Shown piece after piece: positions 1 to 12,837 of a DNA stretch of 64,000 bases (within the stretch, counting starts at the first letter, position 1; each line of letters starts with the position of its first letter). The stretch is from positions 62,001 through 126,000 of the forward strand of contig JAFEMH010001480.1 of NCBI GenBank assembly GCA_022495995.1, read 5' to 3'. A program made the position numbers and the translations under genes. This stretch comes from Adenophora triphylla var. japonica (taxonomy: Eukaryota > Streptophyta > Magnoliopsida > Asterales > Campanulaceae). The notes under the pieces are model-generated. The model had not been told where the DNA came from, ran no database searches, and worked only from the letters and a program-made list of their open reading frames with translations.

Positions 1-1170
1 TACTCTTGATGATGAGGTACTAGCGTTGATTTTACTTTCTTCTTTGCCGGAAAGTTGGGATACGACTGCGATAGCAGTTAACGTCTCAACAGGAAAGGTG
101 AAGCTGAAGTTTGCGGATGTCGTTGATGTGATTCTTGGCGAAGAAATTCGTAGGAAGAGCAAGGGTGGGACATCGGGGCTAGCACTAAATGTCAGTGAAA
201 AGAGTAAGGGTGGCAAGAAGGGGATTACTTGCTACGATTGTGGGGAGAAGGGGCACTTTAGGAGAAGTTGTCCGGCGGTCGAGCGCAGAGCGAAGGAATT
301 GAATGTTCTTGAAGAGACGGCGGACGTATTAATCTTGGGGGGGAGCAGTTCAACTGATGCGTGGGTTTTGGATTCGGGCTCGACGTTTCATTCATGCACT
401 AGTGCGAAAGAATGGAGCAAAGACGTTCCGGTGATTTTGGGGTTGTTCGTTTGGGAAACGATTATCCCGTCAAGGTCATTTGGAAAGGGGGTTGTTCGGG
501 TCAAAGCAACGGATGGGGACCTGTTTTACGGCTACGTGATGTGCGACATATTCCGAATTTGAAGAGGAACTTGATTTCCATAAGACAACTTGATAAGGAG
601 GGTTGTGTGGTGACCTTCGGTTGTGGGACGTGGAAGGTAAACCGCGGAACTAGCTTGGTGGCTCGTGGCGGCGTGGAAAATATGTTGTATACCACATGCA
701 ACATGAGTCGTTGGGGGAAACGAAGGCGCATCCCAATGATGAATGGTGGTGGCCGAGATCGCCATGGTGGGAGAAATTTCACTAAACGGTATGTTGATAG
801 AAAATTGGGTGATGAAGTCGGCCGACGCGGAGCCAATTTGGTCAACATGGGAGCGGGATCTAGAACGGTGATGCGATGGGTTGCAAAGAACACACAAAGG
901 TTCCAAGCTTGTGATTGTGTGGGGCACGTGGATTCGCGCCTGCTCAGATCGATAGTTAGCAAGCAAGTGAGCGGGGATGCGCAGGGAGGATCATTCGGAA
1001 TGAAGACTCGGAGCATGGTAGAACCGACAGTTATGTTGAAGCGTAGCTCAGCTTCAACTCACTTGGATAACTAGACAAGAGGCCGGGCGCTACCAACGCA
1101 ATAGCTGGCCACTGAGATTTGTTTGTTTCAAGAAAAGGTATCATGGATGGTTTGTCTCCAGGTGGGAGAT
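1..1170 (+). pseudogene. Copia family A, internal region copy 1: gag/protease remnant, 5' truncated by window edge
   Basis: Gag and start of protease of a Ty1/Copia-type retrotransposon; position 1 corresponds to about 2191 of the second copy. A CCHC zinc knuckle (CYDCGEKGHFRRSC, about 229-270) marks the nucleocapsid end of Gag, and WVLDSGSTFHSC (about 361-396) is the aspartic protease active site (DSG). Here the frame is open through the zinc knuckle but is broken after the protease motif near 400, where the second copy is open. From about 700 the reading leaves known Copia sequence: there is no integrase, reverse transcriptase or RNase H before the polypurine tract (GGTGGGAGAT, 1161-1170) and the LTR. 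The element therefore depends on proteins from elsewhere. Seen: motifs, frames, missing pol. Inferred: non-autonomous status. Confidence 0.85.
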
Positions 1171-1715
1171 TGTTGGGATTGGAGTCAAAACCATGAAGGA
1201 AAATCGCAGAGCAGTTTCTGGTCATGTGCGCGACCGCGCTGGGCTCTGCGCGACCGCGCTGGAGAATGGACGAGGGCGCTTGAAGTCTCGGGTCAGTTGC
1301 GCGGGCGCGCTTGGCATGGAGGGCGGCCGCGCTGTAGACGGGAAGGAAGAATTCTGGACTGATTCTGTTTCCTAATTTGATCAGATTTCCTCTTGATTGA
1401 TGTTTCCTTGTGACAGCAATATTTGGAAGACTTGTGAAGAAAGAAGAATACTTTCTTTAGTTAGGAATCCTTTTATTACTAGGATTTGATTTCTTGTTTC
1501 CTATAAATACATGTGATAGCCTAGAGACAAATTGTAACATCGGAAAATATTATAGTGAATATTTTGGCTTGGTAGCGCCCCCGGACGTAGTTGTTGTTGC
1601 AACGAACCGGGTTAACAATTCTTGTGTGTTCCTTTGTGTGTGATTTACTTTTCGTGTGTGTTGTTCTTATTATTACTCCTAGCTTGGATCCGTTCCGCTG
1701 CGGTAATTCACAACA
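1171..1715 (+). repeat. LTR of Copia family A (shared, middle LTR)
   Basis: 545-bp LTR starting TGTTGGG and ending CACAACA, preceded by a polypurine tract and followed by a primer binding site. It is nearly identical to 3354-3896. A TATA box (CTATAAATAC) is at 1501-1510. About 170-275 bp upstream of it lies a GC-rich cluster with two copies of GCGCGACCGCGC, one GCGCGGGCGCGC and one GGCGGCCGCGC; each has arms GCGCG/CGCGC or close to that. Confidence 0.93.
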
Positions 1716-3353
1716 ACTGGTATCAGAGCCTTTGGTTTTGTCGAATCATTGGTTGGCTGGTCTTTTGCTATGGATTTCTTGGGAAGCTTTGGAGGATGGT
1801 AATAAGGTGTTGATCGAAAAGTTCGATGGGACGGATTTCAATTTTTGGAAGACACAAATCGAGGATGTTCTGTGGAACAAGGATTTGTATCTACCATTAA
1901 AAGAAAAGCCGGCGGACATAGAGGAAGCAAAATTCGAAATCTTGGATCGGAAAGCGTTAGGGCTTGTTAGGCAAACGTTGACCAAGGATGTGGCGAAGAA
2001 TGTTTTGGAGGCGAAGACTACCATGGAGATGTTACAGATGTTGGCGAGCATGTACGAGGCACCATCGGCGGCGAATAAAGCTCATCTAATGAGGAAGCTG
2101 TTGAACGTAAGGATGGTGGAGGGCATGTCGGCAACAAAGCATATAAGTGAATTCAAATCTACTGCGACCCAACTGTCTTCCGTGGCTGTTACTCTTGATG
2201 ATGAGGTACTAGCGTTGATTTTACTTTCTTCTTTGCCGGAAAGTTGGGATACGACTGCGATAGCGCTAACGTCTCAACAGAAAGGTGAAGCTGAAGTTTG
2301 CGGATGTCGTTGATGTGATTCTTGGCGAAGAAATTCGTAGGAAGAGCAAGGGTGGGACATCGGGGCTAGCACTAAATGTCAGTGAAAAGAGTAAGGGTGG
2401 CAAGAAGGGGATTACTTGCTACGATTGTGGGGAGAAGGGGCACTTTAGGAGAAGTTGTCCGAAGCGGTCAGGCAGAGCGAAGGAATTGAATGTCAGTGAA
2501 GAGACGGCGGACGTATTAATCTTGGGTGGGAGCAGCTCAACCGATTCGTGGGTTTTGGATTCGGGCTCGACGTTTCATTCATGCACTAGTGCAGTAAAGA
2601 ATGGAGCAAGACGTTCCGGTGATTTTGGGGTTGTTCGTTTGGGAAACGATTATCCTGTCAAGGTCATTGGAAAGGGGGTTGTTCGGGTCAAAGCAACGGA
2701 TGGGACTGTTTTACGGCTACGTGATGTGCGACATATTCCGGATTTGAAGAGGAACTTGATTTCCATAAGGCAACTTGATAAGGAGGGTTGTGTGGTGACC
2801 TTCGGTTGTGGGACGTGGAAGGTAAACCGCGGAACTAGCTTGGTGGCTCGTGGCGGCGTGGAAAATATGTTGTATACCACATGCAACATGAGTCGTTGGG
2901 GGAAACGAAGGCGCATCCCAATGATGAATGGTGGTGGCCGAGATCGCCATGGTGGGAGAAATTTCACTAAACGGTATGTTGATAGAAAATTGGGTGATGA
3001 AGTCGGCCGACGCGGAGCCAATTTGGTCAACATGGGAGCGGGATCTAGAACGGTGATGCGATGGGTTGCAAAGAACACACAAAGGTTCCAAGCTTGTGAT
3101 TGTGTGGGGCACGTGGATTCGCGCTGCTCAGATCGATAGTTAGCGAAGCAAGTGAGCGGGGATGTGCAGGAGGATCATTCGGAATGAAGACTCGGAGCAT
3201 GGTAGAACCGACAGCTATGTTCAAGCGTTGCTCGGCTTCAACTCACTTGGATAACTAGACAAGAGGCCGGGCGCTACCAACGCAATAGCCGGCCACCGAG
3301 ATTTGTTTGTTTCAAGAAAAGGTATCATGGATGGTTTGTCTCCAGTGGGAGAT
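1716..3353 (+). pseudogene. Copia family A, internal region copy 2: gag and protease only, frameshifted
   Basis: Complete internal region between two LTRs, only 1.64 kb. The Gag reading runs from about 1795 to 2300 (DGTDFNFWK, LPESWDTTA are typical UBN2/Gag segments), then shifts frame near 2270, where this copy lacks bases present in copy 1. A second frame (about 2285-3139) carries the zinc knuckle CYDCGEKGHFRRSC, protease motif WVLDSGSTFHSC and the start of the pre-integrase region (LKRNLISIRQLDKEG). After about residue TTCNMSRWGK the protein is unfamiliar, basic and glycine-rich. Integrase, reverse transcriptase and RNase H are absent in both copies, so the deletion predates the duplication. 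The two copies have different frameshifts. The polypurine tract is at 3342-3353. Confidence 0.88.
1718..1730 (+). promoter_or_regulatory. Primer binding site of Copia family A
   Basis: TGGTATCAGAGCC, 2 nt after the LTR end, is the standard plant Copia primer binding site, complementary to the 3' end of initiator methionine tRNA. It fixes the right border of the LTR at 1171-1715. Confidence 0.92.
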
Positions 3354-3896
3354 TGTTGGGATTGGAGTCAAAACCATGAAGGAAAATCGCAGAGCAGCTG
3401 TCATGTGCGCGACCTGCTGGGCTCTGCGCGACCGCGCTGGAGAATGGACGAGGGCGCATGAAGTCTCGGGTCAGTTGCGCGGGCGCGCTTGGCATGGAGG
3501 GCGGCCGCGCTGTAGACGGGAAGGAAGAATTCCTGGGATCGATTCTCGTTTCCTAATTTGATCAGATTTCCTCTTGATTGATGTTTCCTTGTGACAGCAA
3601 TATTTGGAAGACTTGTGAAGAAAGAAGAATACTTTCTTTAGTTAGGAATCCTTTTATTACTAGGATTTGATTTCTTGTTTCCTATAAATACATGTGATAG
3701 CCTAGAGACAAATTGTAACATCGGAAAATATTATAGTGAATATTTTGGCTTGGTAGCGCCCCCGGACGTAGTTGTTGTTGCAACGAACCGGGTTAACAAT
3801 TCTTGTGTGTTCCTTTGTGTGTGATTTACTTTTCGTGTGTGTTGTTCTTATTATTACTCCTAGCTTGGATCCGTTCCGCTGCGGTAATTCACAACA
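3354..3896 (+). repeat. LTR of Copia family A (right end)
   Basis: 543 bp, TGTTGGG...CACAACA, nearly identical to 1171-1715 apart from a few short indels in the palindrome cluster. The TATA box is at 3682-3691. The next five bases are GTTAC (3897-3901); the left partner of that target duplication would lie outside the window. Confidence 0.92.
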
Positions 3897-4075
3897 GTTA
3901 CAAAGGAGAGATCAAGGGAAACATGGGAAGCCGCAAGTTTTGCTAAAATATCTGCCACCATATTTGCTTCCCTCCACGCAAAAGATACCCTTAGTCTGCA
4001 AAAAAACCACAGAGCTGCCTGCAGTCCGTCACCAAACTAGTGAGATGAGGAGGGGCCTACTTGGTCCTGCATAAA
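3897..4075 (-). pseudogene. Small LINE RNase H remnant
   Basis: Read on the minus strand, this stretch gives fragments such as FAWREANMVADILAKLAASH, which resembles the C-terminal end of the RNase H domain of plant LINEs (R-E-x-N-x-V-A-D-x-L-A-K). The family A block abuts or interrupts it at 3896/3897. It is short and I could not extend it further; it may be a 5'-truncated LINE in an intron of the neighbouring gene. Confidence 0.45.
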
Positions 4076-6128
<2,053 letters not shown>

Positions 6129-6795
6129 GGTCGTTCAGTCGCTTGAAACCTATATTAGCTTACTTTGTAGGCATTTGTTTAGTATGTGTTTCCTTCCAAC
6201 TCTCAACTCCACTTGTGTTAAATTGTTTGTACCGTACAATATGATTAGCATGTCTGATTGAGAAGTTTAAAACAAAGAGAGCGGCTGGATATGAAACAAT
6301 GAATTTGTACGAGGGTATGATTCTTGATGCTTGACTGTTAGATTGGAAAGAGTACCTTTGCATTGTGTCTCTACATGCTGGCTCTGGTTTATGCTTTTAC
6401 TCAAGACTTAATATTGTTGTTTAGTCTCAGTGATACTCTCAAAGCCTTGTTTGGGGTTATTTTTTTCTCTCAGTTTGGTACTTTTAAAAAGTACGTCCCA
6501 AAAATCTCTTCAGTATTCATCAAAATGTGCTAGTTTTAAAAGTTAGATAGTGACTTTAATGTTTCGGCAGTCTGCTATTGGCATCAGCAACTTGTGTTTC
6601 CACCAAAAGTTTCCATAAATGTTAGTTTTAGAAAAAATAAAAGTCTCTGTTGAGAATAAATTTACCCCTTAGGGATATACCGAAATCACTATTGGCAATA
6701 ATGACTTCCGGCTATGCAACATGCGTTTGAGCGCCGGAAACTTCCCATTTCCATAGGTTTGTCAATCTGGGTGAGCAAAGAAGAATTAAACATTA
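6129..6795. other. 3' UTR and intergenic sequence between convergent genes
   Basis: AT-rich with no open frame supported by homology. The first part should be the IPP isomerase 3' UTR. The seipin gene ends at 7183 from the other direction. Confidence 0.5.
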
Positions 6796-7082
6796 CTCCC
6801 TCCGTCCCAGCGAAAGAGCCATTTATTTCCTTTTTGGGCGTCCCATTTAAAAAGCCACTTTCCCAAAAAGGAAACCTTAAATCACTATTCTCTCCACTCA
6901 TTCTCTCTCCTACTTTACTTTTACACTCACAACATTCTCTTTCTTACATCACCTCCCACTCATTCTCTCTCCTATTTAATTTTTCATACTCACAACATTT
7001 AAACTTTTTCTCTTTCCTACATCACATTTCTTATTTTGCGTGCCGGACAAATTTTGTGGCTCTTTCGCCGGGACGGAGGGAG
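6796..7082. mobile_element. Stowaway MITE
   Basis: 287 bp with clear terminal inverted repeats: CTCCCTCCGTCCCAGCGAAA at the left and the complement of ...CCGGGACGGAGGGAG at the right, flanked by TA on both sides (6794-6795, 7083-7084), the target duplication of Tc1/mariner-type MITEs. No coding capacity. Confidence 0.93.
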
Positions 7083-7182
7083 TATCTTCTAACAATAATG
7101 TCCACAACATTTAACGAAACCCAGATTCGGTCTAGTTGTGTTCATGTTAAAATGACAACAGTACTATTTACATGATCATCGT

Positions 7183-10100
7183 CTAGCTCAAAGACACAGA
7201 TTCAGAGTCCCCAACATCTTCGGTCATTGCACTAGTGTCCTCCCTAGTCATATCAATACTTGAAGCAGCAGATGCAGATGATCCCCCACCATGCATAAGC
7301 ATTGCCTTCCTCTTGTTCCTGCTCTGTTTCCATCTTATCAACGTCTCCGAAATCTCTCTATCTCTCCTTCCTACTTTCACCTCTGCTTCTTCTTCACACA
7401 CTCGTCTCCTCCTCGTATCTCTATCTGTATCCTTACATGCGTCACTAAAACCGGCTGCCATTACAGGAAATATAAATGGCCTGAAGCACAAGACAAGAAC
7501 AACAAGAAGCATAATGTATATATATATTGACATCCACACGTAAAACGTCCATTTCCAACTGCGAACTAGTTCTTTTCCCCAGGGTAGTTTCGAGTGAATA
7601 AGTATTTCAGCTTCGTACAGCTGTGGAAGATAAGAGGTTCCGGCTCGAGGAGCCAAGGTGATTTTGATGGCACCCGTCCTTGGGTGAGCCTCCTTGTGTT
7701 TTAAAATTGGAATGCCGATCGTCTGTGTTTCGGTGGTGATCCCTAGTAAAAGTGGTATGCCCATAAAGAATGTCCGCATAAAGCGAACAGGGAGGCTCTG
7801 GAATTGCAGCATGCATGGATGGCTCAATCTTGCCATCACATTTCCATTAGTAGATATGAGTTCTCCAATCACCTGAACGAACGAGTAGCGAATATCCAGT
7901 AGAAATTATCAAACAAATCAAGCCATTCTACTTGCAATAAAGTAAGAGAACAGGAGGCAGACGCAAAATTATACACTCTCCATCCCGGAAAGACAGTCCC
8001 ACTTTTTTAATGAAAACAATTTAAATTGATTTAATTATCATAGTGAAAGTCTAAACATAGTTATTGGTAGTATTTTTAATGGTATAACAATAACAAGTTT
8101 TAAAGTTTCATTAGAATAGTAACTTGTTCCAAAATCTCTGGTCGAAGTTCAATCAAATTTACACCTAAAAAATGGGACTATAGTTCCGGGACGGAGGGAG
8201 TACATAGTTCTGGGAAACAAAGGCAGTAAAATGCAATTTTTCCAGATTGATTTTATTCTGCTCTTAAGATTTTGTAAATCTAGAACTCGAAAATTCTAAT
8301 TCACAATTCATTTCGCAATACCATAGAAGTAATATGAGATTTTTCTAATAAATAAGTGCATTGCCACAGTTATCAAGCTCTTTTTAACCAAAATTAGCAA
8401 AAATACATGTCAATGATCAGAAAAAATCTACATCCCACACATGGCAAGAACCAATTAGGTGACTGGACAACTTTTTCAGAGACAAACTTTTGGTAAGGTA
8501 GGTGATTAACCTAGAAACTAGACCGTCTTTCTTTATCCTTCCAGTTGGTAGTGTAAGTAGCCAGGAAACAGAAAACCTGCACAAAGTTGAGGCAAAAAAC
8601 CTCTCATGGGACTCTTTCTCCAAATGGGGTTCCCACGCTCATGCCCCACCACCTTCCCCAGCTCCCCATCCACCACTAGAGCATATATGTAGCAAGCCAT
8701 AGGAATGGTACTTAATATTTCTAAGTGCTTTGAAAGCAGATAAGAAGAGATTTCTTTCATGTCTGGCACATATGACAGTAGAATTGTTCAATGTAAAGAT
8801 AATTTATTCCAATACATGGAGACAGCCTCTCTCTGTAAGAAATTTTTTTTAAGTGCAGAGTGACCTGTTAGGGACTTTATATGTATTAGGTCGTATTAAG
8901 TTTTTTTAACTGATGCCATCACGCCTACTCCTTCAATCCCAAACTGCGGATCCTTTTTGGAATTCTTTTGTCTCTAACACGAGCGTCACTTTGCTATGAC
9001 GTTACTACATTCACCATTGCTATCTACCATTTCTCAGTGTACAAATGCAATATTAGCGAAAGAACACTAAATTTGGGCAGACAGAGTGATTGGAATTAGA
9101 GGAGAATACGTGTATTGAGAAGCCGTAATCACGACTAGGTTAGGATTAACATCAGAAGTTGTTTCTCTAACAACTTGAGTCCCTATATTATTCCATATGC
9201 ATGACTTGCAACACTTACCTTCAAAAACTGCTACCCATTGTGAGGATGTTAAACGTTCTAACCATACTACTATAGAAATCCTCATCGTGGTTTCATTAAT
9301 TGGTAATCTTAGGACCCAAGAACTTGTAGCTACTTATACTTGACATATCACAATTGAAGGTTGCACTCTACTCAACCACATGAAGAGACTTTCTGACTTA
9401 TGAGTCCCCCCGTAACAATGGCATTTTTTCAAAGGCCAACCAACTGCAAAAATAGCGACTTTTCGCCATGCACGTAACATGACCCGACAGTACATCAAGG
9501 TGTCAAATTAAATTCTCATACAGTATTTAGTAACTTTTAAGGCTGAGATTTCGCCTCATTCAATGAGATAATCTGGGTTAAAAAGTTGGGTTAATTGCAG
9601 TTTGGTTACCCATGTTTTATCACTTTTTGCAATATGGTTCCCAACAGTGTAAAAGTTGCAACCTCATTCCCAACATTGTCAATTTGTTGCAATTCAATGT
9701 AAATTCAGTTAAAAACTAACTTTCGTTAACAATTAATGACATATGGCTAACACATGAATAAATGAGGGGCAAGATGGACATTTCGCATGGGCATAATTAC
9801 AGTTTGGTTACCTATGTTTTGTCAATATTTGCAATATTGTTATTGTTATTGTTATTATTATCAACTTTATGTGTGAACACTTTCAAAACCCTAACCCTTC
9901 CCACCAGCTTCATTCTCGTCTCAATCTCCATCGTAGGACCGACTCCTACCACCGGTCCCTGCCCTGACACCGGAACGGCGCCATTGGCACCAACCTGAAC
10001 AACTTCATCCGGTCTCGCCGGCAACGGAAATGACTGGACGGAGAATTTGGCAGACATGTGTTGTGTGTGGCCGCCGTCGATTCTTCCGGCCGGAATGAAG

Positions 10101-10700
10101 ACGAATCCGACGGGGCTACCGGAGTAGGAGAGCTGGAGGGAACTGTCGTAGTGAGTGAAGGCGCGGTTGGGGTTAGTGACGGAGACGAACCGGAAGAAGG
10201 TGAAGTTAACGGTGCCGTTGGTGACGGAGAAGGTCGGGAATTGGACGGCGTCGACGGAGATTTGAGGGGATTTGGGCTTGAAGATGAGGAAATAGACGAT
10301 AATAATAATAATAACTCTATTTGCCCTATTCATGTCAATAAACAACTTGGGGTCCACAGTAGGCTCATTGATCAATGGAAAAGGTAAAAAAAAAAAAATT
10401 AGTTTTGCTGTAATGTGAATGTTGTTGCTTATTTTTAAAAAACATTTTATGACTTCTGTCTGAAAATGAATTTAAAAAAAAATAATTTTACTCTTGATTA
10501 ATAATAAATTTGAAAATATTTGTATATTCATTTTGGGGCAAAGAGAATATTATTGTATTTTAATAATAATAATAACAATAACAATAACAATAACAATAAC
10601 AATAACAATAACAATAACAATAACAATAACAATAACAATAACAATAATAATCTTAATCATAATAATAATAATAATAATAATTGTAATAATAATAATAATC

Positions 10701-10777
<77 letters not shown>

Positions 10778-11852
10778 CAAATTGCAAATATTGACAAAAC
10801 ATAGGTAACCAAACTGCAATTGTGCCCATGCGAAATGTCCATCTTGCCCCTCATTTATTCATGTGTTAGCCATATGTCATTAATTGTTAACGAAAGTTAG
10901 TTTTTAACTGAATTTACATTGAATTGCAACAAATTGACAATGTTGGGAATGCGGTTGCAACTTTTACACCGTTGGGAACCATATTGCAAAAGTGATAAAA
11001 CATGGGTAACCAAACTGCAATTTGCCCTAAAAAGTTTCAAGATAACATCATTTTGTGAAAGGTTTGATATGCATTGTAGGATCACCTATAAGCTTTTACA
11101 TTAGCCATTTGCCTAACATTTTGAACAAAAAGCATCTCAATCATTGGATCGTCTTGTTATATTACCAAGGCAAACATCTTAATGGTAGAGTTTTCGTAAT
11201 GTTAAAAATGAAATTCCAGAAATGAACAGTAAATCAGCAGTAATTTATCAGAGGTAATCACCTGAAACATCCCAATCTCTCTATTGAAATCCGATTCAGG
11301 CATCAGCAGAACCAGATACACATAAAACGTGTGCCCAACCGGTACACCCCCGCCGCCCCCCCCACCACCACCACCACCGTAAAATTCTCCAAACCCACCA
11401 CCAAAATCAAAAACCGCATTTGGATTCTCATCAGTATAATCAAAATGCAATTTCTCCCTAACAAACACAGGCTCCTCAACCCACATCCGAACTAACCCAA
11501 TACCCAACAAAACCGACACAACCATCACAACAATCAACACCATACAAACATACGCAGCACCCAACAGACCCAAAAGCAGCCGTCGCAGCAGGACCCCACC
11601 GCCACCGGCGACGGTGGTCGGAACCTTAGTGGCGGCGGCGTGTACAGCGGAATCTACACTGTCTTTAACCTCTTCGGCGCGGGTGAGGGATTGTGAGAAG
11701 AGAGAAAATATGGAGAGGAAGGGGGAGGAGAGGGAAAGGAGGCAGTCGTAGATTACGTCGGCTTGTAGTGATAAGAGCTTTGCGAAAGAAATTGAGAGGG
11801 CTGGGAATGGGAGGGTGTTTTCTAGCTGTTCTTGCTCTGTTCCGTCCATCAT
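7183..11852 (-). CDS. Seipin-family protein (SEIPIN1-like), two exons
   Basis: ER membrane protein that organises lipid droplet formation at ER-droplet contact sites. Exon 1 is 11852-11262 (197 codons), exon 2 is 7872-7183 (229 codons and stop); donor CAG/GTGATT at 11262/11261 and acceptor TTCGTTCAG/GTGATT at 7873/7872 join in phase 0, giving 426 residues. Two membrane helices are visible, about residues 92-118 and 305-329, enclosing the luminal seipin domain: GHTFYVYLVLLMPESDFNRE, then STNGNVMARLSHPCML and GIPLLLGITTETQ, all typical of plant seipins. Both tails are cytosolic; the C-terminal tail is long and basic. The short N terminus fits the SEIPIN1 group better than SEIPIN2/3. Odd: an 11-glycine run at about residues 159-169 at the start of the luminal domain, encoded by a GGT/GGC repeat. 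Start: two adjacent ATGs (11852, 11849). The intron is 3.4 kb because of transposon insertions. Confidence 0.93.
7974..8200. mobile_element. Stowaway-type MITE in seipin intron
   Basis: About 227 bp, ends CACTCTCCATCCCGGAAAGA and complement CTCCCTCCGTCCCGGAACTA, flanked by TA on each side (7972-7973, 8201-8202). AT-rich interior, non-coding. Confidence 0.85.
8203..9578. other. Seipin intron, no gene
   Basis: Intron sequence without supported coding. A possible very decayed Stowaway copy lies at about 8928-9090 (CTCCTTCAATCCCAAACTG versus complement of TTTGGGCAGACAGAGTGA), too diverged to be sure. Confidence 0.5.
9860..10300 (-). pseudogene. Captured LEA-2 (NDR1/HIN1-like) gene fragment
   Basis: About 147 open codons matching the LEA-2 domain of plant LEA hydroxyproline-rich/NHL proteins: FKPKSPQISVDAVQFP directly after the membrane helix, then VTNPNRAFTHYDSSLQLSYS, VGFVFIPAGRI and a late segment VGRVRVLKVFTHK. 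The real proteins have an N-terminal cytosolic tail and helix and end about 20 residues after this point; both are missing. The frame runs on into ATT/AAT repeats on each side (poly-Ile, poly-Asn), so the fragment is cut exactly at trinucleotide repeats. There is no intron or stop inside the fragment. The hydrophobic isoleucine run could by chance replace the lost helix. Expression unknown. Confidence 0.85.
10561..10776. repeat. Trinucleotide/hexanucleotide microsatellite (AAT/AACAAT)n
   Basis: About 215 bp of AAC-AAT followed by AAT repeats with rare interruptions, just inside the right inverted repeat of the Mutator-like element. Long open frames of poly-Asn or poly-Ile here are artefacts of the repeat. 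Confidence 0.97.
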
Positions 11853-12019
11853 GGTGGTGGGAATTTTGCCGGACGGGGAGAGGGAGAAATGGGGTTGTGA
11901 AATTGGGAGTCCGCGGCGGTTGCAGCATCGGCGTATACGTGTAAGGTTGCATGCAGAAAGGTGGCGGCATCGTAGCGCTGAAAGGTGACAGGTGTTGCTC
12001 TTGTCAAGGCTTTGGGGAT

Positions 12020-12627
12020 AGGGATGACCAAATCGGACCGGAACTGGATCGAAACCGAAAAATTGGAACGGAATCAGATTGAAAAAGTCCGAAATCGAAG
12101 TAAATCGGGGGAGAAAATCGGAACCGGTCTAATCGGAACCGTGAACCAGACGGTCCGGTTCAGGGTCGAAGGTGTGAAAACCGGTGAACCGCCGGTTCTT
12201 TGAACCGAAACTGTGAACCGTGAACCGGACCGGTGAAGAACCGGCCAATGTGTGTGTGACTGTGTCGTGTGACACTGTGTGGTGTGAGTGTGACTGTGTC
12301 AGTGACGTGAATAGTGTGGTGTGACTCCCTCCTGACATGTCCCCCACTCCCCCTACTCTACTTAGTACTCCCTAGTCCCTACTCCCTCCCTATCAAATTC
12401 AAATTCCCCATCATTTTTTTTTTGAATTAGACAATGACTCACAGTCAGAAAAAAAATTAAAAAAATTAAAAAAAAAAAAAAAAGAGAGGAACCGTGAATC
12501 GGATCGAAACCGGACCGGAATCGTTTTGTACCAATCGGAACCGGATCCGTGAGTCATCCGAACCGGTTAAGGGTCCTATTTTTGCCGAACCGGAATCGGG
12601 CCCCGAACCGATTTTGATCATCCATAA
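12020..12627. mobile_element. Non-autonomous hAT-like element
   Basis: 608 bp between perfect 8-bp direct repeats TTGGGGAT (12012-12019 and 12628-12635), the duplication size of hAT transposons. Ends AGGGATGACCAAATCGG and complement TTATGGATGATCAAAATCGG are imperfect inverted repeats. The interior is a series of AACCGG/ACCGGT-rich motifs plus GTGTGACTGTGTC-type and CTCCCT-type simple repeats. No coding capacity. It sits about 170 bp upstream of the seipin start codon, so it may contribute to or disrupt the promoter. Confidence 0.8.
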
Positions 12628-12837
12628 TTGGGGATAAACGATTATGATAAGAATGACGCTATACACACCCAACATTTCTAAGTACAACCGTTTTACCTCT
12701 TCATACGAAAATGCTATCATGTTTTTTTTTTTAATAAACAACCCCATTTTTTTACCAGGCAATTCTATTTACACAATGCAAGATTTGTTGAGGTTAATAA
12801 ATCTCAGTTTCCGGAATCCGCACGACACAGTTACTCC

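Larger units (their letters stand above)
9588..11027. mobile_element. Mutator-like element carrying a host gene fragment (Pack-MULE)
   Basis: 1440 bp bounded by perfect 9-bp direct repeats TAAAAAGTT (9579-9587 and 11028-11036). Nine-base duplications and long terminal inverted repeats are the hallmark of Mutator-like elements. The ends are GGGTTAATTGCAGTTTGGTT and the complement of AACCAAACTGCAATTTGCCC; inverted similarity continues for about 245 bp. No transposase. The interior holds a LEA-2 gene fragment (minus strand), an AT-rich spacer and a long trinucleotide repeat. It lies in the seipin intron, in either orientation relative to the gene. Confidence 0.92.

Noticed and set aside
501..1016. 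Long minus-strand frames over the family A gag (also 2650-3112)
   Set aside because: Shadow frames of the gag/protease coding strand, without known motifs.
8928..9090. Possible third MITE in the seipin intron
   Set aside because: Only loose similarity of the ends to Stowaway and no clear TA duplication.
10494..10819. Long open frames of poly-Ile and poly-Asn
   Set aside because: They are translations of the AAT/AAC microsatellite on both strands, not genes.
12020..12627. Satellite DNA because of ACCGG repeats
   Set aside because: The block has 8-bp target duplications and inverted ends, so a transposon is the better reading.
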